Shown here piece by piece: positions 9,248-18,058 of a DNA stretch of 64,000 nucleotides. Origin of the DNA: Alitabrizicola rongguiensis (GTDB lineage: Bacteria > Pseudomonadota > Alphaproteobacteria > Rhodobacterales > Rhodobacteraceae); assembly GCF_021491355.1 (NCBI RefSeq), contig NZ_JAKENF010000003.1:1-64000 (forward strand), written 5' to 3'. The first letter of the stretch is position 1; every line of letters begins with the position of its first letter. A model generated the notes under the pieces. The model was not told the DNA's origin, did no database searches, and saw only the letters and a list, made by a program, of their open reading frames with translations. Both the position numbers and the translations under genes were made by a program.

Positions 9248-9740
9248 CGGCCGCTCCGGCAAGGCGGGCGAGGTAGGCGTCAAGCGGGGCGGCGGGGTCT
9301 TCCTTGCCCGACAACTCGGCCCGTGCCATGGCGATGATCGCGATTTCGTGGTCGATCAGCAACTGCGCCGCAGGCTTGGCCGCCTCGGGTGCGCGGTCGA
9401 GCAGGTTCGTGAACTCAACCACATAGGCCGGATAGTCGCGATCCATGATTGCCATGACTTCCAGGAAGGGAAGCGCTTGCCAATCCGCCGCTTCCGCTCT
9501 GCCCGAAAGCTGCACGGCCGTCTCATCGGCAGGCGACACGCCGAATTCCGTGGCAAAGCCACGCAGGGCGGCATCGGTCCGGTTCTCGATCACCGCAAGC
9601 TTGTGCCAGAGCGCGGCGCGGCGCGGCGCGGGCTCGGTCTCAGCCAGGGCGGCAAAGAAGGTCTCGCCCGAGATTTCCTCCTCGAAGGCCTTCGCGAAGG
9701 CGGCCTCGAATGAAGCGAAGCTGCGTGCCGATGCTGTCAT
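9237..9740 (-). CDS. Small all-helical protein, possibly ferritin-like
   Basis: The 167-residue protein was not firmly recognised. It looks like a four-helix bundle with acidic and His residues spaced as in ferritin-like proteins: FEEEISGETFFAALAE, HKLAVIENRTDAAL, FLEVMAIMDRDYPAYVVE and LIDHEIAIIAMARAEL. There is no signal peptide. Its start overlaps the FAD oxidoreductase stop (ATGA) and its end overlaps the aminotransferase start, so it is translated as part of this operon. It could be an iron-binding partner or a subunit of one of the neighbours. The ferritin-like call is an inference. Confidence 0.6.
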   Translation of the reverse strand: MTASARSFASFEAAFAKAFEEEISGETFFAALAETEPAPRRAALWHKLAVIENRTDAALRGFATEFGVSPADETAVQLSGRAEAADWQALPFLEVMAIMDRDYPAYVVEFTNLLDRAPEAAKPAAQLLIDHEIAIIAMARAELSGKEDPAAPLDAYLARLAGAADGL

Positions 9741-11101
9741 TGAATGCGCACCCCTTGCCGAATCAGCTCTCGCTGGACGGCGTCCATGTCGACGGTGTCC
9801 ACCTCCCGGTTGGACTTCACCGCCTGCGCCGCTGCCACGCCCGCACCTTGCCCGGCCACCGCGCAGCAGGCCATGTTGCGCGTCGCGGCATGGGCCACCA
9901 TGTCGCCGCCAATCGCCCGGCCCGCGACCAGCAGGCCCTTGACCCCCTTGGGCAACATGGAGCGATAGGGAATATGCATATACCGCCCGGTGGTCGGGAT
10001 GATCAGGATGCCATAGCCGTCGATGAATTCGGGGTAGATGCCGATTGTATCCTCGAACCGCCCTTCGTAGCGTACATCCGCCTCGGTCATGTTGTAGACC
10101 GCGTCGATCTTGCGGGTGTCCCGGATACCGATTGTCATGCCGAAGTTGCGCAGGCGCACGCCCTTGCAGCCGGGCATGAAGCGGCGCAGCGCGTCGATCG
10201 CCAGCATCGCCTGCTTGCGTCCCTCGACCTCTCCCCTTGTCATGCTGTCTGGATCGGTGCCGTCTATCCCCGCAAGATGGACAAGGTTCATATAGGTCAA
10301 TTCACCCGTGTCATGCATCGCGCCCCAGGTTCCTGCGATGGTGTTCAGGTGCTTGGGGATGATCCCTTCTTCGATCGCCTTGGCGAAAGGCTTCTTCAGG
10401 AAGGGCGAGAACATGCCGTCTTCCTTTCCGTCGGTCTCGACCGTCCATTCGCCGGTGGACCAGTCCTTGTAGGTCTGTGGATCGGCCTTCACCTCGGCCA
10501 TGAACTCGGCCTTGTTGACTCCGGCCAGATGGAACATCACGCTGGCCGCTTGCATATGCTCGGTAGGTGTCTTCGGCGCGGGCGCACCGCAGCGTACAGC
10601 CACATCCGCATCGCCCGTGGCATCAATGACCACCTTGGCCAAGATCGCCTCACGGCCCGCCTTGGATTCAACAATGATCCCGGCGACGCGGTCGCCATCC
10701 ATGACTGGCGCGACAAAGGTGCGGTGCATCATGCCATGGATTCCCGCCTCTTCCACCAAACGATCGGCCACCAGCTTGAAGCCTTCGCTGTCCAGCTCAT
10801 AGCTGAGCGACTGGCTTTCGGGGACGGCCGCACCCATCGCTTTGGCCCGCTCCTCGAACTCGCGGCCGATGCCATTCGCCTCGACAGTCGCCTCGTGGCG
10901 ATACCAAGCCAGACCTTCGACCCCCACCACGGTGATGTTGCCGCCATAGCAGCCGAAGCGTTCGACCATCGTGACCTCGACGCCCGCCCGGGCGGCGGCA
11001 AGCGCTGCGGCAAGTCCACCGGGGCCGGAGCCCACGACCAGCACCTCTGTGCGGCAGATGACGGGAACGTGGCGGGCGGGCTCTAGGATGAAGTCTTTCA
11101 T
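9737..11101 (-). CDS. FAD-dependent oxidoreductase (FAD_oxidored family)
   Basis: 454 residues. A dinucleotide-binding loop VVGSGPGGLAAALAAARAG lies at about 22-40, followed by MVERFGCYGGN, which is typical of this flavoprotein family. A second conserved patch VIDATGDADVAVRCGA lies mid-protein and GLLVAGRAIGGDMVAHAA near the C-terminus. Such enzymes oxidise or reduce small organic acids or act in demethylation-linked redox steps. No substrate can be read from sequence. It sits 4 bp downstream of the DmdA-like gene and overlaps the next gene by 4 bp. That suggests it works on the same compound. Confidence 0.82.
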   Translation of the reverse strand: MKDFILEPARHVPVICRTEVLVVGSGPGGLAAALAAARAGVEVTMVERFGCYGGNITVVGVEGLAWYRHEATVEANGIGREFEERAKAMGAAVPESQSLSYELDSEGFKLVADRLVEEAGIHGMMHRTFVAPVMDGDRVAGIIVESKAGREAILAKVVIDATGDADVAVRCGAPAPKTPTEHMQAASVMFHLAGVNKAEFMAEVKADPQTYKDWSTGEWTVETDGKEDGMFSPFLKKPFAKAIEEGIIPKHLNTIAGTWGAMHDTGELTYMNLVHLAGIDGTDPDSMTRGEVEGRKQAMLAIDALRRFMPGCKGVRLRNFGMTIGIRDTRKIDAVYNMTEADVRYEGRFEDTIGIYPEFIDGYGILIIPTTGRYMHIPYRSMLPKGVKGLLVAGRAIGGDMVAHAATRNMACCAVAGQGAGVAAAQAVKSNREVDTVDMDAVQRELIRQGVRIQ

Positions 11102-11105
11102 GGTC

Positions 11106-12209
11106 TCACAGGAAAGGAAGGTCGGTCAGGATTCCGGGCTGGATCGCGCCGCCGACCCGGGCGTCGACGCGGTCGCCGATGGAACAGGCGGCTTCGATCA
11201 ACGCGAAACCGATGTTTTTCTTCAGCCGGTACGAGAAGATGCAATTGGTCAGATCGCCTACCTTCACGCCGTCCCTGAAGATTGGATTCCACAGGAAACC
11301 TGGCTTCACCGGATCGCCAGCATCCAGAATGATCCCCAGCGACTGGCGCTTGGGGCCCTCGGACGCCACGCGGCGGAGAGCATCGATCCCGATCGTGTCA
11401 TCGGGCACGTGCAGGTCGACATACTTGCCCATCCGCACCTCGTAGGGGTTGGTCGTGCCGTCGGTATCCCCGCCATAGGAAATCAGGCCCGACTCAACCC
11501 GCTCGCACCAGTTCGGCCCGCCGGGGCCGATACCCCAAGGCGCGCCCGCCTCGCGGAAGATGTTCCACAGTTCCGTGCCGCGCGTCCCATCGCGCAGGTA
11601 GATCTCGAACCCGCCCTGTTTCGACCAGCCGGACCGCTGAACGACGACCGGGATGCCGTTGATCGTGGCTTCCTTGAACCAGAAATACCTGATCTCGCGC
11701 ACCCAGTCGCCGCAGACATGGGCAACCACGTCCTCGGCCTTCGGCCCCTGGATGGCCATGGGCGAGACATCGGGCTCGCTCACGTCGACCCGCAAGCCAC
11801 GCTCGGCGGCAATCGCGGCAGCCCAGAACCAGATGTTGCTGTCAGCGATCGACAGCCAGTAGAGGTCATCGGCCAGTTTCAGACAGATCGGATCGTTGAT
11901 CAGGATACCCTGATGGTTGCAGAGCGGGACATACTTCCCTTGCCCGACCTTCTGCTTTGAAAGATCGCGCGGGGAAAGCATTTGCGCCAGCCGCCCTGCA
12001 TCGGGCCCCTTCAGCTGGACCTGCCGCTCCACCGCGACATCCCACTGGCTGACCCCGTTGATCAGCCGCCAGTATTCGGCCTCGGGGTCGCCAAATGCAG
12101 TAGGCATCAGCATGTGGTTGTAGGTGGTGAAGTTGGTAACGCCTTCCTTGACCGTCGCCTCGTAGAACGGTGACGGGCGCAGGCGCGCCGAAGGGGTGAT
12201 GCCGTACAA
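11106..12209 (-). CDS. DmdA-like GcvT-family tetrahydrofolate-dependent demethylase/aminomethyltransferase
   Basis: 367 residues of the glycine-cleavage T-protein fold. Reading it against remembered DmdA sequences gives strong local agreement: TTYNHMLMPTAF, WDVAVERQVQLKGPDA, LSIADSN, RSGWSKQGGFEIYL, CERVESGLISYGG and the C-terminus ILTDLPFL. DmdA transfers a methyl group from dimethylsulfoniopropionate to tetrahydrofolate. Close paralogues act on other methylated substrates, so the substrate here is open. No signal peptide, so cytoplasmic. It follows the esterase gene by 18 bp and precedes the FAD oxidoreductase. AcuI and hydratase genes in the same run support a DMSP-like pathway, but no DmdC acyl-CoA dehydrogenase is present. 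Confidence 0.8.
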   Translation of the reverse strand: MYGITPSARLRPSPFYEATVKEGVTNFTTYNHMLMPTAFGDPEAEYWRLINGVSQWDVAVERQVQLKGPDAGRLAQMLSPRDLSKQKVGQGKYVPLCNHQGILINDPICLKLADDLYWLSIADSNIWFWAAAIAAERGLRVDVSEPDVSPMAIQGPKAEDVVAHVCGDWVREIRYFWFKEATINGIPVVVQRSGWSKQGGFEIYLRDGTRGTELWNIFREAGAPWGIGPGGPNWCERVESGLISYGGDTDGTTNPYEVRMGKYVDLHVPDDTIGIDALRRVASEGPKRQSLGIILDAGDPVKPGFLWNPIFRDGVKVGDLTNCIFSYRLKKNIGFALIEAACSIGDRVDARVGGAIQPGILTDLPFL

Positions 12210-12227
12210 GATCGTCTCCGTTTGGGG

Positions 12228-13274
12228 TCAGCGCTGTGGTTGGCGTGCGAAGAAGTCGAGGATCATCGGCCACGTCTTCGCGAAGTCGTAGTCATGCGCC
12301 ATCTGCGCCCGGCAATCGAGGACGGGAGGCAGGCCCGAGGCATCGGCATCGCAAGAGGATCGGCATTCAATCCCGTCTGCGCCGAAGTCGACCTTCACCG
12401 GCTCGCCTTCACAAGCCTGCGCCTTGGCCCAGACCCCGGTGATCGCCGAGGCGCCGGTGTAGTGGTAAAGATCAGCGTCCGCCGTCGTCGTCGGGCCCAT
12501 GTCGCCCCAGTTGCCTGGCGGCACGGTCGGGTCCTGCATCCCGGTGATCACGAGGACCGGCAGACCGTCCGGTCGCGCGGGTCCGTCAAGAAAGCCATTG
12601 TGCGGCAGGCCGATCAGCGGCGCGATGGCGCGCAAGCGGCTGGCGACTTCTGGGGTCTGGCCCATGTCCCAGGTGAACATGCCGCCGTTCGACCCGCCTG
12701 CCATGAAGACCCGGTCGAGGTCGATGCAGGCGGTCTTGCCGATCTCGTCAATCAGGGAGCCGACAAAGGCAGCGTCATCCGCCTGGCACTGGGTCCAGGA
12801 ACATCCGTTCTGCGCCACACCCTCGCCCACCGGCCCGCAGGAGGCATAGGCGTAGTTCGTCTTGGCCTCGCCTGCTGCGCCATCGCAAATAGGTTGACCG
12901 TCGCCGCCGATGCCGGTCGCCGAACCACGGAAGGTCCAGGAGTTGTAGTTGTCGTCCGGAGCACCCGACCCAACGCCGCGCGCCGCCGCCAAGACGAAGC
13001 CACGCTTGTCGGCCTCGGACGTGACGACCGGATCGGCGAGGAACTCGTTTTCATCTCCGCCCCAGCCGTGGAAAATCAGCGCGAGGGGCGCGGGCTTTGC
13101 AGCATCAAGGGCGACCGGCACATGCAGTCGATAAGTCCGCGTCAGGCCGTCACTCGCCAGCGTGAAGGTTCCGCTCGAGGGCGAGGCCGTCCCGCAACCG
13201 GCACTTGGGGTCTCTGCGAGGGCCGGCAAGGCCAGCGCGGCCATCAGAGCGGCCGTCATTGTCTTGGTGTGCAT
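12228..13274 (-). CDS. Secreted PHB-depolymerase/feruloyl-esterase-like alpha/beta hydrolase
   Basis: About 348 residues. The ATG at 13274 begins a clear Sec signal peptide (MHTKTMTAALMAALALPALA). The longer open frame to 13535 reads through intergenic sequence and is not believed. The mature part has LALIFHGWGGDEN (oxyanion region), then FMAGGSNGGMF, whose GGSNGG holds the nucleophile Ser. PVLVITGMQDPTVP with the acidic residue follows, and a His lies near HDYDFAKTWPM. Several cysteines suggest disulfides and export. It would release a hydroxy- or aromatic acid from an ester in the periplasm, feeding the intracellular enzymes encoded around it. Confidence 0.8.
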   Translation of the reverse strand: MHTKTMTAALMAALALPALAETPSAGCGTASPSSGTFTLASDGLTRTYRLHVPVALDAAKPAPLALIFHGWGGDENEFLADPVVTSEADKRGFVLAAARGVGSGAPDDNYNSWTFRGSATGIGGDGQPICDGAAGEAKTNYAYASCGPVGEGVAQNGCSWTQCQADDAAFVGSLIDEIGKTACIDLDRVFMAGGSNGGMFTWDMGQTPEVASRLRAIAPLIGLPHNGFLDGPARPDGLPVLVITGMQDPTVPPGNWGDMGPTTTADADLYHYTGASAITGVWAKAQACEGEPVKVDFGADGIECRSSCDADASGLPPVLDCRAQMAHDYDFAKTWPMILDFFARQPQR

Positions 13275-13464
13275 TCCCGTCCTCTCGAAGTCTTTTTGCA
13301 AAGGACCCGCAGACGAGCATTTCAGCCCGCCTGCGGGAGAGTCTGCCGATTTCTCGACAGGGAGAGCCTCCGGTTTCCCGGCTACTGCCCATAGTGTGAC
13401 TGGCTTACTGTCTGTCCTGCAAATGACGGCTGTTGCGGCAATGCCCCCGTTTCCGTCATGCACA

Positions 13465-14649
13465 TCAGGCGACCTCGAACAGTCCCGCCGCCCCCATCCC
13501 ACCGCCGACGCACATCGTGACGACTGCCCGCGCAACTCCGCGACGTTTGCCCTCGATCAGGGCATGTCCAGCCAGACGCAGGCCCGTCATTCCATAAGGG
13601 TGGCCGACCGAAATCGCTCCGCCATTCACGTTCACCAGATCCGGATCAAGTCCCAGTTCAGCGATGCAAGGCAGGGCCTGCGCGGCAAAAGCTTCGTTCA
13701 GCTCCCACAGACCGATATCGCCGATACGAAGCCCCGCACGGGTCAGAAGGCGCGGTACGGCATGGATGGGGCCGATGCCCATGTGCTCGGGCGGACATCC
13801 TGCCACGGCCATCAGGCGAAAGGCTCCAAGGATCGGCAGGCCCCGGCGTTCGGCGGCGCGGCGCTCCATCAGCACCATCGCCGCGGCACCATCCGACAAC
13901 TGGCTGGCGTTGCCGGCCGTGACCAATCCACCCTCGCGCACGGGTTTCAGGCCGGCCAGTCCCTCGGCGGTGGTCCCCGGACGGTTGCCCTCGTCCTGTG
14001 CCAGCGTCACCGCTTCGGCACGGACCTCGCCTGTGGCCTTGTCCTTGACCAGCCGCGTGGCACTGATCGGCACGATTTCCGCATCGAACCGCCCCGCGAC
14101 CTGCGCCGCCGCCGTCCGGGCTTGTGACTGCAGCGCAAAGGCGTCCTGTGCGTCGCGGCTGATGCCCCAGTCGCGCGCCACCCGCTCGGCGGTGTCCAGC
14201 ATCGGCATGTAGGCATGGGGCTGCGCCGCGGTCACCCCTTCGTCCATCTCGCGCGCAGCCCAGTCGAAGTAGGGGCCCTGCACAGCCGAAATGTTTTCCT
14301 GCCCTGCCGCGATCGCAACCTCCACTCCGCCCAGGACGATCGACTGCGCGGCCATCGCAATAGCCTGCAGACCTGAGGCGCATTGCCGATCCACCGTCTG
14401 TCCCGCGACCGTGACCGGCAGACCGGCAGCAAGAGCGGCCAGACGGCCGAGGTTCATCGCCGCCGTCCCCGCCGTCAGGACCGACCCGATGACCAGATCC
14501 TCAACCTCGCCCGGATCGACGCGCGCGCGGGTGACCGCCGCCCGAATTGCATGGGCCGCAAGCGTTGGAGATTTGATGTTGTTCAGGCTGCCCTTGAAAG
14601 CAAGGCCGACAGGCGTGCGGGCGTAGGATACGATGACAGCTTCGCGCAT
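13465..14649 (-). CDS. Thiolase (acetyl-CoA acyltransferase)
   Basis: The 394-residue thiolase is of normal length. The acyl-accepting Cys is in QCASGLQAI (Cys90). The C-terminal motifs are [25 protein letters not shown] with the catalytic His, and [11 protein letters not shown] with the second Cys. It would cleave a 3-oxoacyl-CoA with CoA. Its ATG overlaps the CoA-ligase stop by one base (TGATG), so it is translationally coupled. A 190-bp gap separates it from the esterase gene; an internal promoter could lie there. Confidence 0.92.
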   Translation of the reverse strand: MREAVIVSYARTPVGLAFKGSLNNIKSPTLAAHAIRAAVTRARVDPGEVEDLVIGSVLTAGTAAMNLGRLAALAAGLPVTVAGQTVDRQCASGLQAIAMAAQSIVLGGVEVAIAAGQENISAVQGPYFDWAAREMDEGVTAAQPHAYMPMLDTAERVARDWGISRDAQDAFALQSQARTAAAQVAGRFDAEIVPISATRLVKDKATGEVRAEAVTLAQDEGNRPGTTAEGLAGLKPVREGGLVTAGNASQLSDGAAAMVLMERRAAERRGLPILGAFRLMAVAGCPPEHMGIGPIHAVPRLLTRAGLRIGDIGLWELNEAFAAQALPCIAELGLDPDLVNVNGGAISVGHPYGMTGLRLAGHALIEGKRRGVARAVVTMCVGGGMGAAGLFEVA

Positions 14650-16250
14650 CAGGCAATCTCTCCGGACTCAAGCATCTGGCGAATGCGCTTCTTGTCGATC
14701 TTGCCAACAGAGGTGCGCGGGATGGACAGAACCGAGATGATCCTGTCGGGCATGGCCCATTTCGGCAGATCGCCAGCAGCCACGGCTGCCCCCAGCCTTT
14801 CGCAGATTGCGGCATCAACCGCCCCATCCGCGACCACCACCATGACCGGCCTTTCGCCCCAGCGTGCATCGGGCATACCTACGGCCGCCACCTCGCGCAC
14901 ACCCGGCACAACTGAGGCGAGGTTCTCCAGTGCCAAAGACGACACCCACTCACCGCCCGACTTGATCACATCCTTCAGCCGGTCAGTGATCCGCAGCGTC
15001 CCGTCAGGTGAGATATGCCCGACATCGCCGGTATGCAGCCAACCGCCCTGCCACAACTCACCGCTGGCCACAGGATTGCCCAGATAGCCCATGGTCAGCC
15101 AGGGCGCGCGGGCGATCACCTCGCCGGTCGTGCGGCCATCGGCGGGAACGTCGCGCATCTCGGGGTCAACTACACGCAATTCGACCATCGCTGCTGGCTT
15201 GCCGATAGCGGCGCGGATCGTCACATCGTCGCTATGCTGGCTGGCCACCATGTCGGCATGGGTCACGAATGGGCAGGTTTCCGACATGCCGTAGGCGGCA
15301 TGGATGTCGATGCCCTTCGTTCGCGCCTCGCGCGCCAAGCCCTCAGGCAGGGCCGAACCGCCGATCAGCACCCGCCAGCGCGACAGGTCGGTCTGTGCCG
15401 CCTCTGGCGCGGACAGGACCATCGAGAGGATCGTCGGCACGCAATGCGAGAAGGTGACACCGTGTTCTGCGATCAGTGCCAGAAGCCGTGCGGGCTCATA
15501 CCGGCCCGGGTAGACCTGCTTCAGACCCAGGAAGGTGGCGATATAGGGAAATCCCCAGCCGTGTACGTGGAACAGGGGCGTGATCGGCATGTAGACATCA
15601 TTGCGCTTCAGACCGCCTGTGCCCGGAACTGTGCCAAGATCAGCCGCAACCGCAAGCGTGTGCAGGACCAGCTGGCGGTGCGAGTAGCTGACGCCTTTGG
15701 GATCGCCCGCCGTGCCGGTGGTGTAGAAGAGCGTCGCGCGCGTGTCCTCGGGCAGCAGTGGGAAATCGAACCCTGCCGGCTGTGCCGCCAGCAGGCTTTC
15801 ATACTCGCCCACGAACCCATCCGGCAGCACGGCACCCTTCCGGTCGACCAAGAGGATCAGTCGGACCGGCCGCACAATGCGGGGGAGAAGCGGCATCAGG
15901 ACGGGCAGAAAATCCTCGTGGCACAGGATCGCATCATCCTCGGCGTGGTTGATCGTGTAGAGGATTTGTTCCGGCGACAGGCGTATGTTGACGGTATGTA
16001 GCGTCGCTCCCATCATCGGGATGGCGAAGAAGCATTCGAGATAGCGCGGGCTGTCCCAGTCCATTACGGCAATGGTTTTGCCCCTGCACAGCCCCTGCGC
16101 CGTCAGCGCCGCCCCAAGCCGGGCGATCCGGTCGTGGAACGCAGCATAGCTGCGCGCCTGGCCACTGCCATCAATGATGAGCTGATCCGGATTGCGCCCC
16201 GCCGGGGCAAGGAGAATCTGACGGATGTTCAGGGCGAAATGCGGATCCAT
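14649..16250 (-). CDS. Acyl-CoA synthetase, AMP-forming (DmdB/medium-long-chain type)
   Basis: About 533 residues of the ANL superfamily. The phosphate-binding loop [20 protein letters not shown] lies near residue 190. [12 protein letters not shown] and [12 protein letters not shown] mark the hinge region, and [16 protein letters not shown] the C-terminal lid, ending with a Lys-containing GKIDKK. It activates a carboxylic acid to its CoA ester and is the first gene after the divergent LysR gene. The family includes DmdB (3-methylmercaptopropionate-CoA ligase). The ATG at 16250 fits the family N-terminus; the in-frame ATG at 16280 also has a purine-rich leader and cannot be excluded. Confidence 0.87.
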   Translation of the reverse strand: MDPHFALNIRQILLAPAGRNPDQLIIDGSGQARSYAAFHDRIARLGAALTAQGLCRGKTIAVMDWDSPRYLECFFAIPMMGATLHTVNIRLSPEQILYTINHAEDDAILCHEDFLPVLMPLLPRIVRPVRLILLVDRKGAVLPDGFVGEYESLLAAQPAGFDFPLLPEDTRATLFYTTGTAGDPKGVSYSHRQLVLHTLAVAADLGTVPGTGGLKRNDVYMPITPLFHVHGWGFPYIATFLGLKQVYPGRYEPARLLALIAEHGVTFSHCVPTILSMVLSAPEAAQTDLSRWRVLIGGSALPEGLAREARTKGIDIHAAYGMSETCPFVTHADMVASQHSDDVTIRAAIGKPAAMVELRVVDPEMRDVPADGRTTGEVIARAPWLTMGYLGNPVASGELWQGGWLHTGDVGHISPDGTLRITDRLKDVIKSGGEWVSSLALENLASVVPGVREVAAVGMPDARWGERPVMVVVADGAVDAAICERLGAAVAAGDLPKWAMPDRIISVLSIPRTSVGKIDKKRIRQMLESGEIA

Positions 16251-16385
16251 GGGCTGCTCTTTGAACCGTTGATTCAGCATAGCGTCCCCATGACCAACTT
16301 ACACATGACGAAAAAAGGGGCTAAGCTTCGCGCAGGACGATAGCTGCGTCGGTTTCGGCCAGCGGCGCAGGCGGAAACAAGCTAT

Positions 16386-16401
16386 CTGATCCCAAAATCA
16401 G
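16386..16401. promoter_or_regulatory. Candidate LysR operator, CTGAT-N6-ATCAG
   Basis: A perfect 5+5 inverted repeat with a 6-base AT-rich spacer lies in the 164-bp divergent gap between the CoA ligase and lysR starts, 13 bp before the lysR ATG. LysR-type regulators commonly bind interrupted palindromes in such gaps. Its closeness to the lysR start would suit autorepression. Confidence 0.4.
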
Positions 16402-16414
16402 GGAGATCATTACA

Positions 16415-17305
16415 ATGGGACATCAGATGCCGCCCTTGCCATGGCTGCGCGCCTTCGAGGCGTCCGCGCGCCATCTGAGTTTCACGAACGCAGCGTCCGA
16501 ACTGAACCTGACGCAGGCGGCCATCTCAAAACAGGTCAAGCTACTTGAACACTACCTGCGCGAACCCTTGTTCGAACGGCTGCCGCGCAGCCTGATCCTT
16601 ACCAAGGCCGGGGCGGCCTATCTGCCAAAGGTAAACGACGCCTTCGAGCGGCTGTCTGCCGGCACGATCGAAGTGTTCGGGGGCCGCCGCAAAGGCATTC
16701 TGACCGTGCGCGCGCCGGTGGGCTGGGCCGTCAACTGGATTGCCGAAAGGCTACCCGCCTTCATGGACGGCTACCCTCAGATCCCGGTCCGGATCGTGTC
16801 ATCGGTCTGGTCGGAAGAGGCGGAAACCGAACGCTACGATCTCGACATCCGTTATGGTACCGGGAAATGGCCAGGTATTCGGGCGGACCGTGTCAGCTGG
16901 GAACGGATCGAGCCGCTTTGTACCCCGGAAATTGCCAAGCGGCTTGCCTCGCCCGAGGATCTTAAAGGTGAACGTCTGCTGCATGTCCTTGGCTATCAGG
17001 AAGGCTGGGCAACATGGCTTGCTGCGGCCGGTGTTGCCTCCATCAACGCGGGCTCCGGGGCGCATTTTGACTCGTCCCTCATGGCATTCGAAGTCGCTGC
17101 CCATGGCGGCGGCGTGGCGCTAGGACGTACCTCAATGTCCACGACCGAGCTGCGATCAGGACGGCTGGTCCAGCCCTTTTCGCTATCGGTTCCGGTCGAG
17201 GAGGCGTTCTACATCCTGACTCCTGAAGAAGGTCTGGCCCACCCAGACGCGGCCGTGTTCCGTGACTGGCTTTTGTCAGAGGCCCACGCCGCGGCCGGGC
17301 GCTGA
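16415..17305 (+). CDS. LysR-family transcriptional regulator (GcvA-like)
   Basis: 296 residues. The N-terminal winged HTH reads LPWLRAFEASARHLSFTNAA and then LNLTQAAISKQVKLLE. The C-terminal ligand domain contains APVGWAVNWIAERLPAF, the pattern of GcvA-type regulators, and ends in an ALGRTSMSTTELRSGRLVQPF region. A GGGAG ribosome site precedes the ATG by about 8 bases. It is divergent from the CoA ligase run and its stop abuts that of the SDR gene (17305/17306, convergent). It is the only regulator in the 4.6-24.4 kb block and the likely controller of both leftward operons. Confidence 0.9.
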   Translation: MGHQMPPLPWLRAFEASARHLSFTNAASELNLTQAAISKQVKLLEHYLREPLFERLPRSLILTKAGAAYLPKVNDAFERLSAGTIEVFGGRRKGILTVRAPVGWAVNWIAERLPAFMDGYPQIPVRIVSSVWSEEAETERYDLDIRYGTGKWPGIRADRVSWERIEPLCTPEIAKRLASPEDLKGERLLHVLGYQEGWATWLAAAGVASINAGSGAHFDSSLMAFEVAAHGGGVALGRTSMSTTELRSGRLVQPFSLSVPVEEAFYILTPEEGLAHPDAAVFRDWLLSEAHAAAGR

Positions 17306-18058
17306 CTACCGCGCCCGCAGCCTGACACCCGCATCCAGCCGGACGACCTCGCCGTTCAGCATCGGGTTGCGGGTCATCGACAGGCAAAGGTCGGCGAAGT
17401 CCTCGGGCGCGCCGAAGCGGCGGGGGAAGATGGCGTCTGAGGTGATCGCCTCGACCACCTCAGGCGGAACTTCTGCGGCCATCGGCGTGTGGAACAGGCC
17501 AGGCGCGATGGCCAGAACCCGAATCCCCTTGGCAGCGAACTCCCGCGCGGCCTGGATCGTCATGGCGGCGATCGCACCCTTCGAGGCGACATAGGCTCCT
17601 TGGCCGATCTGCCCCTCAAAGGCGGTGATCGAGGCGGTGTTGACGATCACCCCCCGCTCATCATCGGGTGCAAGAGGGTCAAGCGCCATCATCCGGGCCG
17701 CCGCCTTCGTCATCACGCTGACCGTGCCGAGCAGGTTCACATTGATCACCTGCGCGAAGCGGGTCATGTCCACGGGACCCTCGCGTCCGACCAGCCGCAT
17801 GGAACCCGGTATCCCTGCGCAGTTGACCACGATACGCGCCACGCCATGCGCGGCCTCGGCGGCATCGAGGGCCGCGGCGACCGATGCCTCCTCGGCCACA
17901 TTGCAGGCAAGGGGCAGGATGCCCGGGGCAGCCTCGCCCGGCCGCAGGTCCAGCGCCGCCACCCGGGCCCCTGCCGCAGCCAGGGCCTGCGCCGTGGCAA
18001 GGCCCAAGCCGGACGCCCCACCCGTCACAAGCGCCGCAACTCCGGCAAGATCACGCAT
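17306..18058 (-). CDS. Short-chain dehydrogenase (3-hydroxyacyl-CoA dehydrogenase type-2-like)
   Basis: 250 residues. The NAD-binding loop VTGGASGLGLATAQAL is at 11-26. Then come NCAGIP, an NVNLLGTVSVMTKA helix, VIVNTASI with the active Ser region, and the catalytic Tyr/Lys pair in AYVASKGAIAA. AIAPGLFHTPM and a FGAPEDFADL tail are typical of the HSD10-like branch, which oxidises 3-hydroxyacyl-CoA. That fits between the hydratase and thiolase of the neighbouring operon. Its start overlaps the ABC ATPase gene by 8 bp. Confidence 0.88.
   Translation of the reverse strand: MRDLAGVAALVTGGASGLGLATAQALAAAGARVAALDLRPGEAAPGILPLACNVAEEASVAAALDAAEAAHGVARIVVNCAGIPGSMRLVGREGPVDMTRFAQVINVNLLGTVSVMTKAAARMMALDPLAPDDERGVIVNTASITAFEGQIGQGAYVASKGAIAAMTIQAAREFAAKGIRVLAIAPGLFHTPMAAEVPPEVVEAITSDAIFPRRFGAPEDFADLCLSMTRNPMLNGEVVRLDAGVRLRAR

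Noticed and set aside
13306-13337. Terminator between thiolase and esterase genes
   Set aside because: The CCCGCAG/CTGCGGG stem has an 18-base loop and no T-run, so support is too weak to annotate.
4660-16250. Calling the block a canonical DMSP demethylation operon
   Set aside because: There is no DmdC acyl-CoA dehydrogenase. The CoA ligase and hydratase are not diagnostic of DmdB/DmdD by motif alone, and extra enzymes (aminotransferase, enolase-family, esterase) do not fit the known route.
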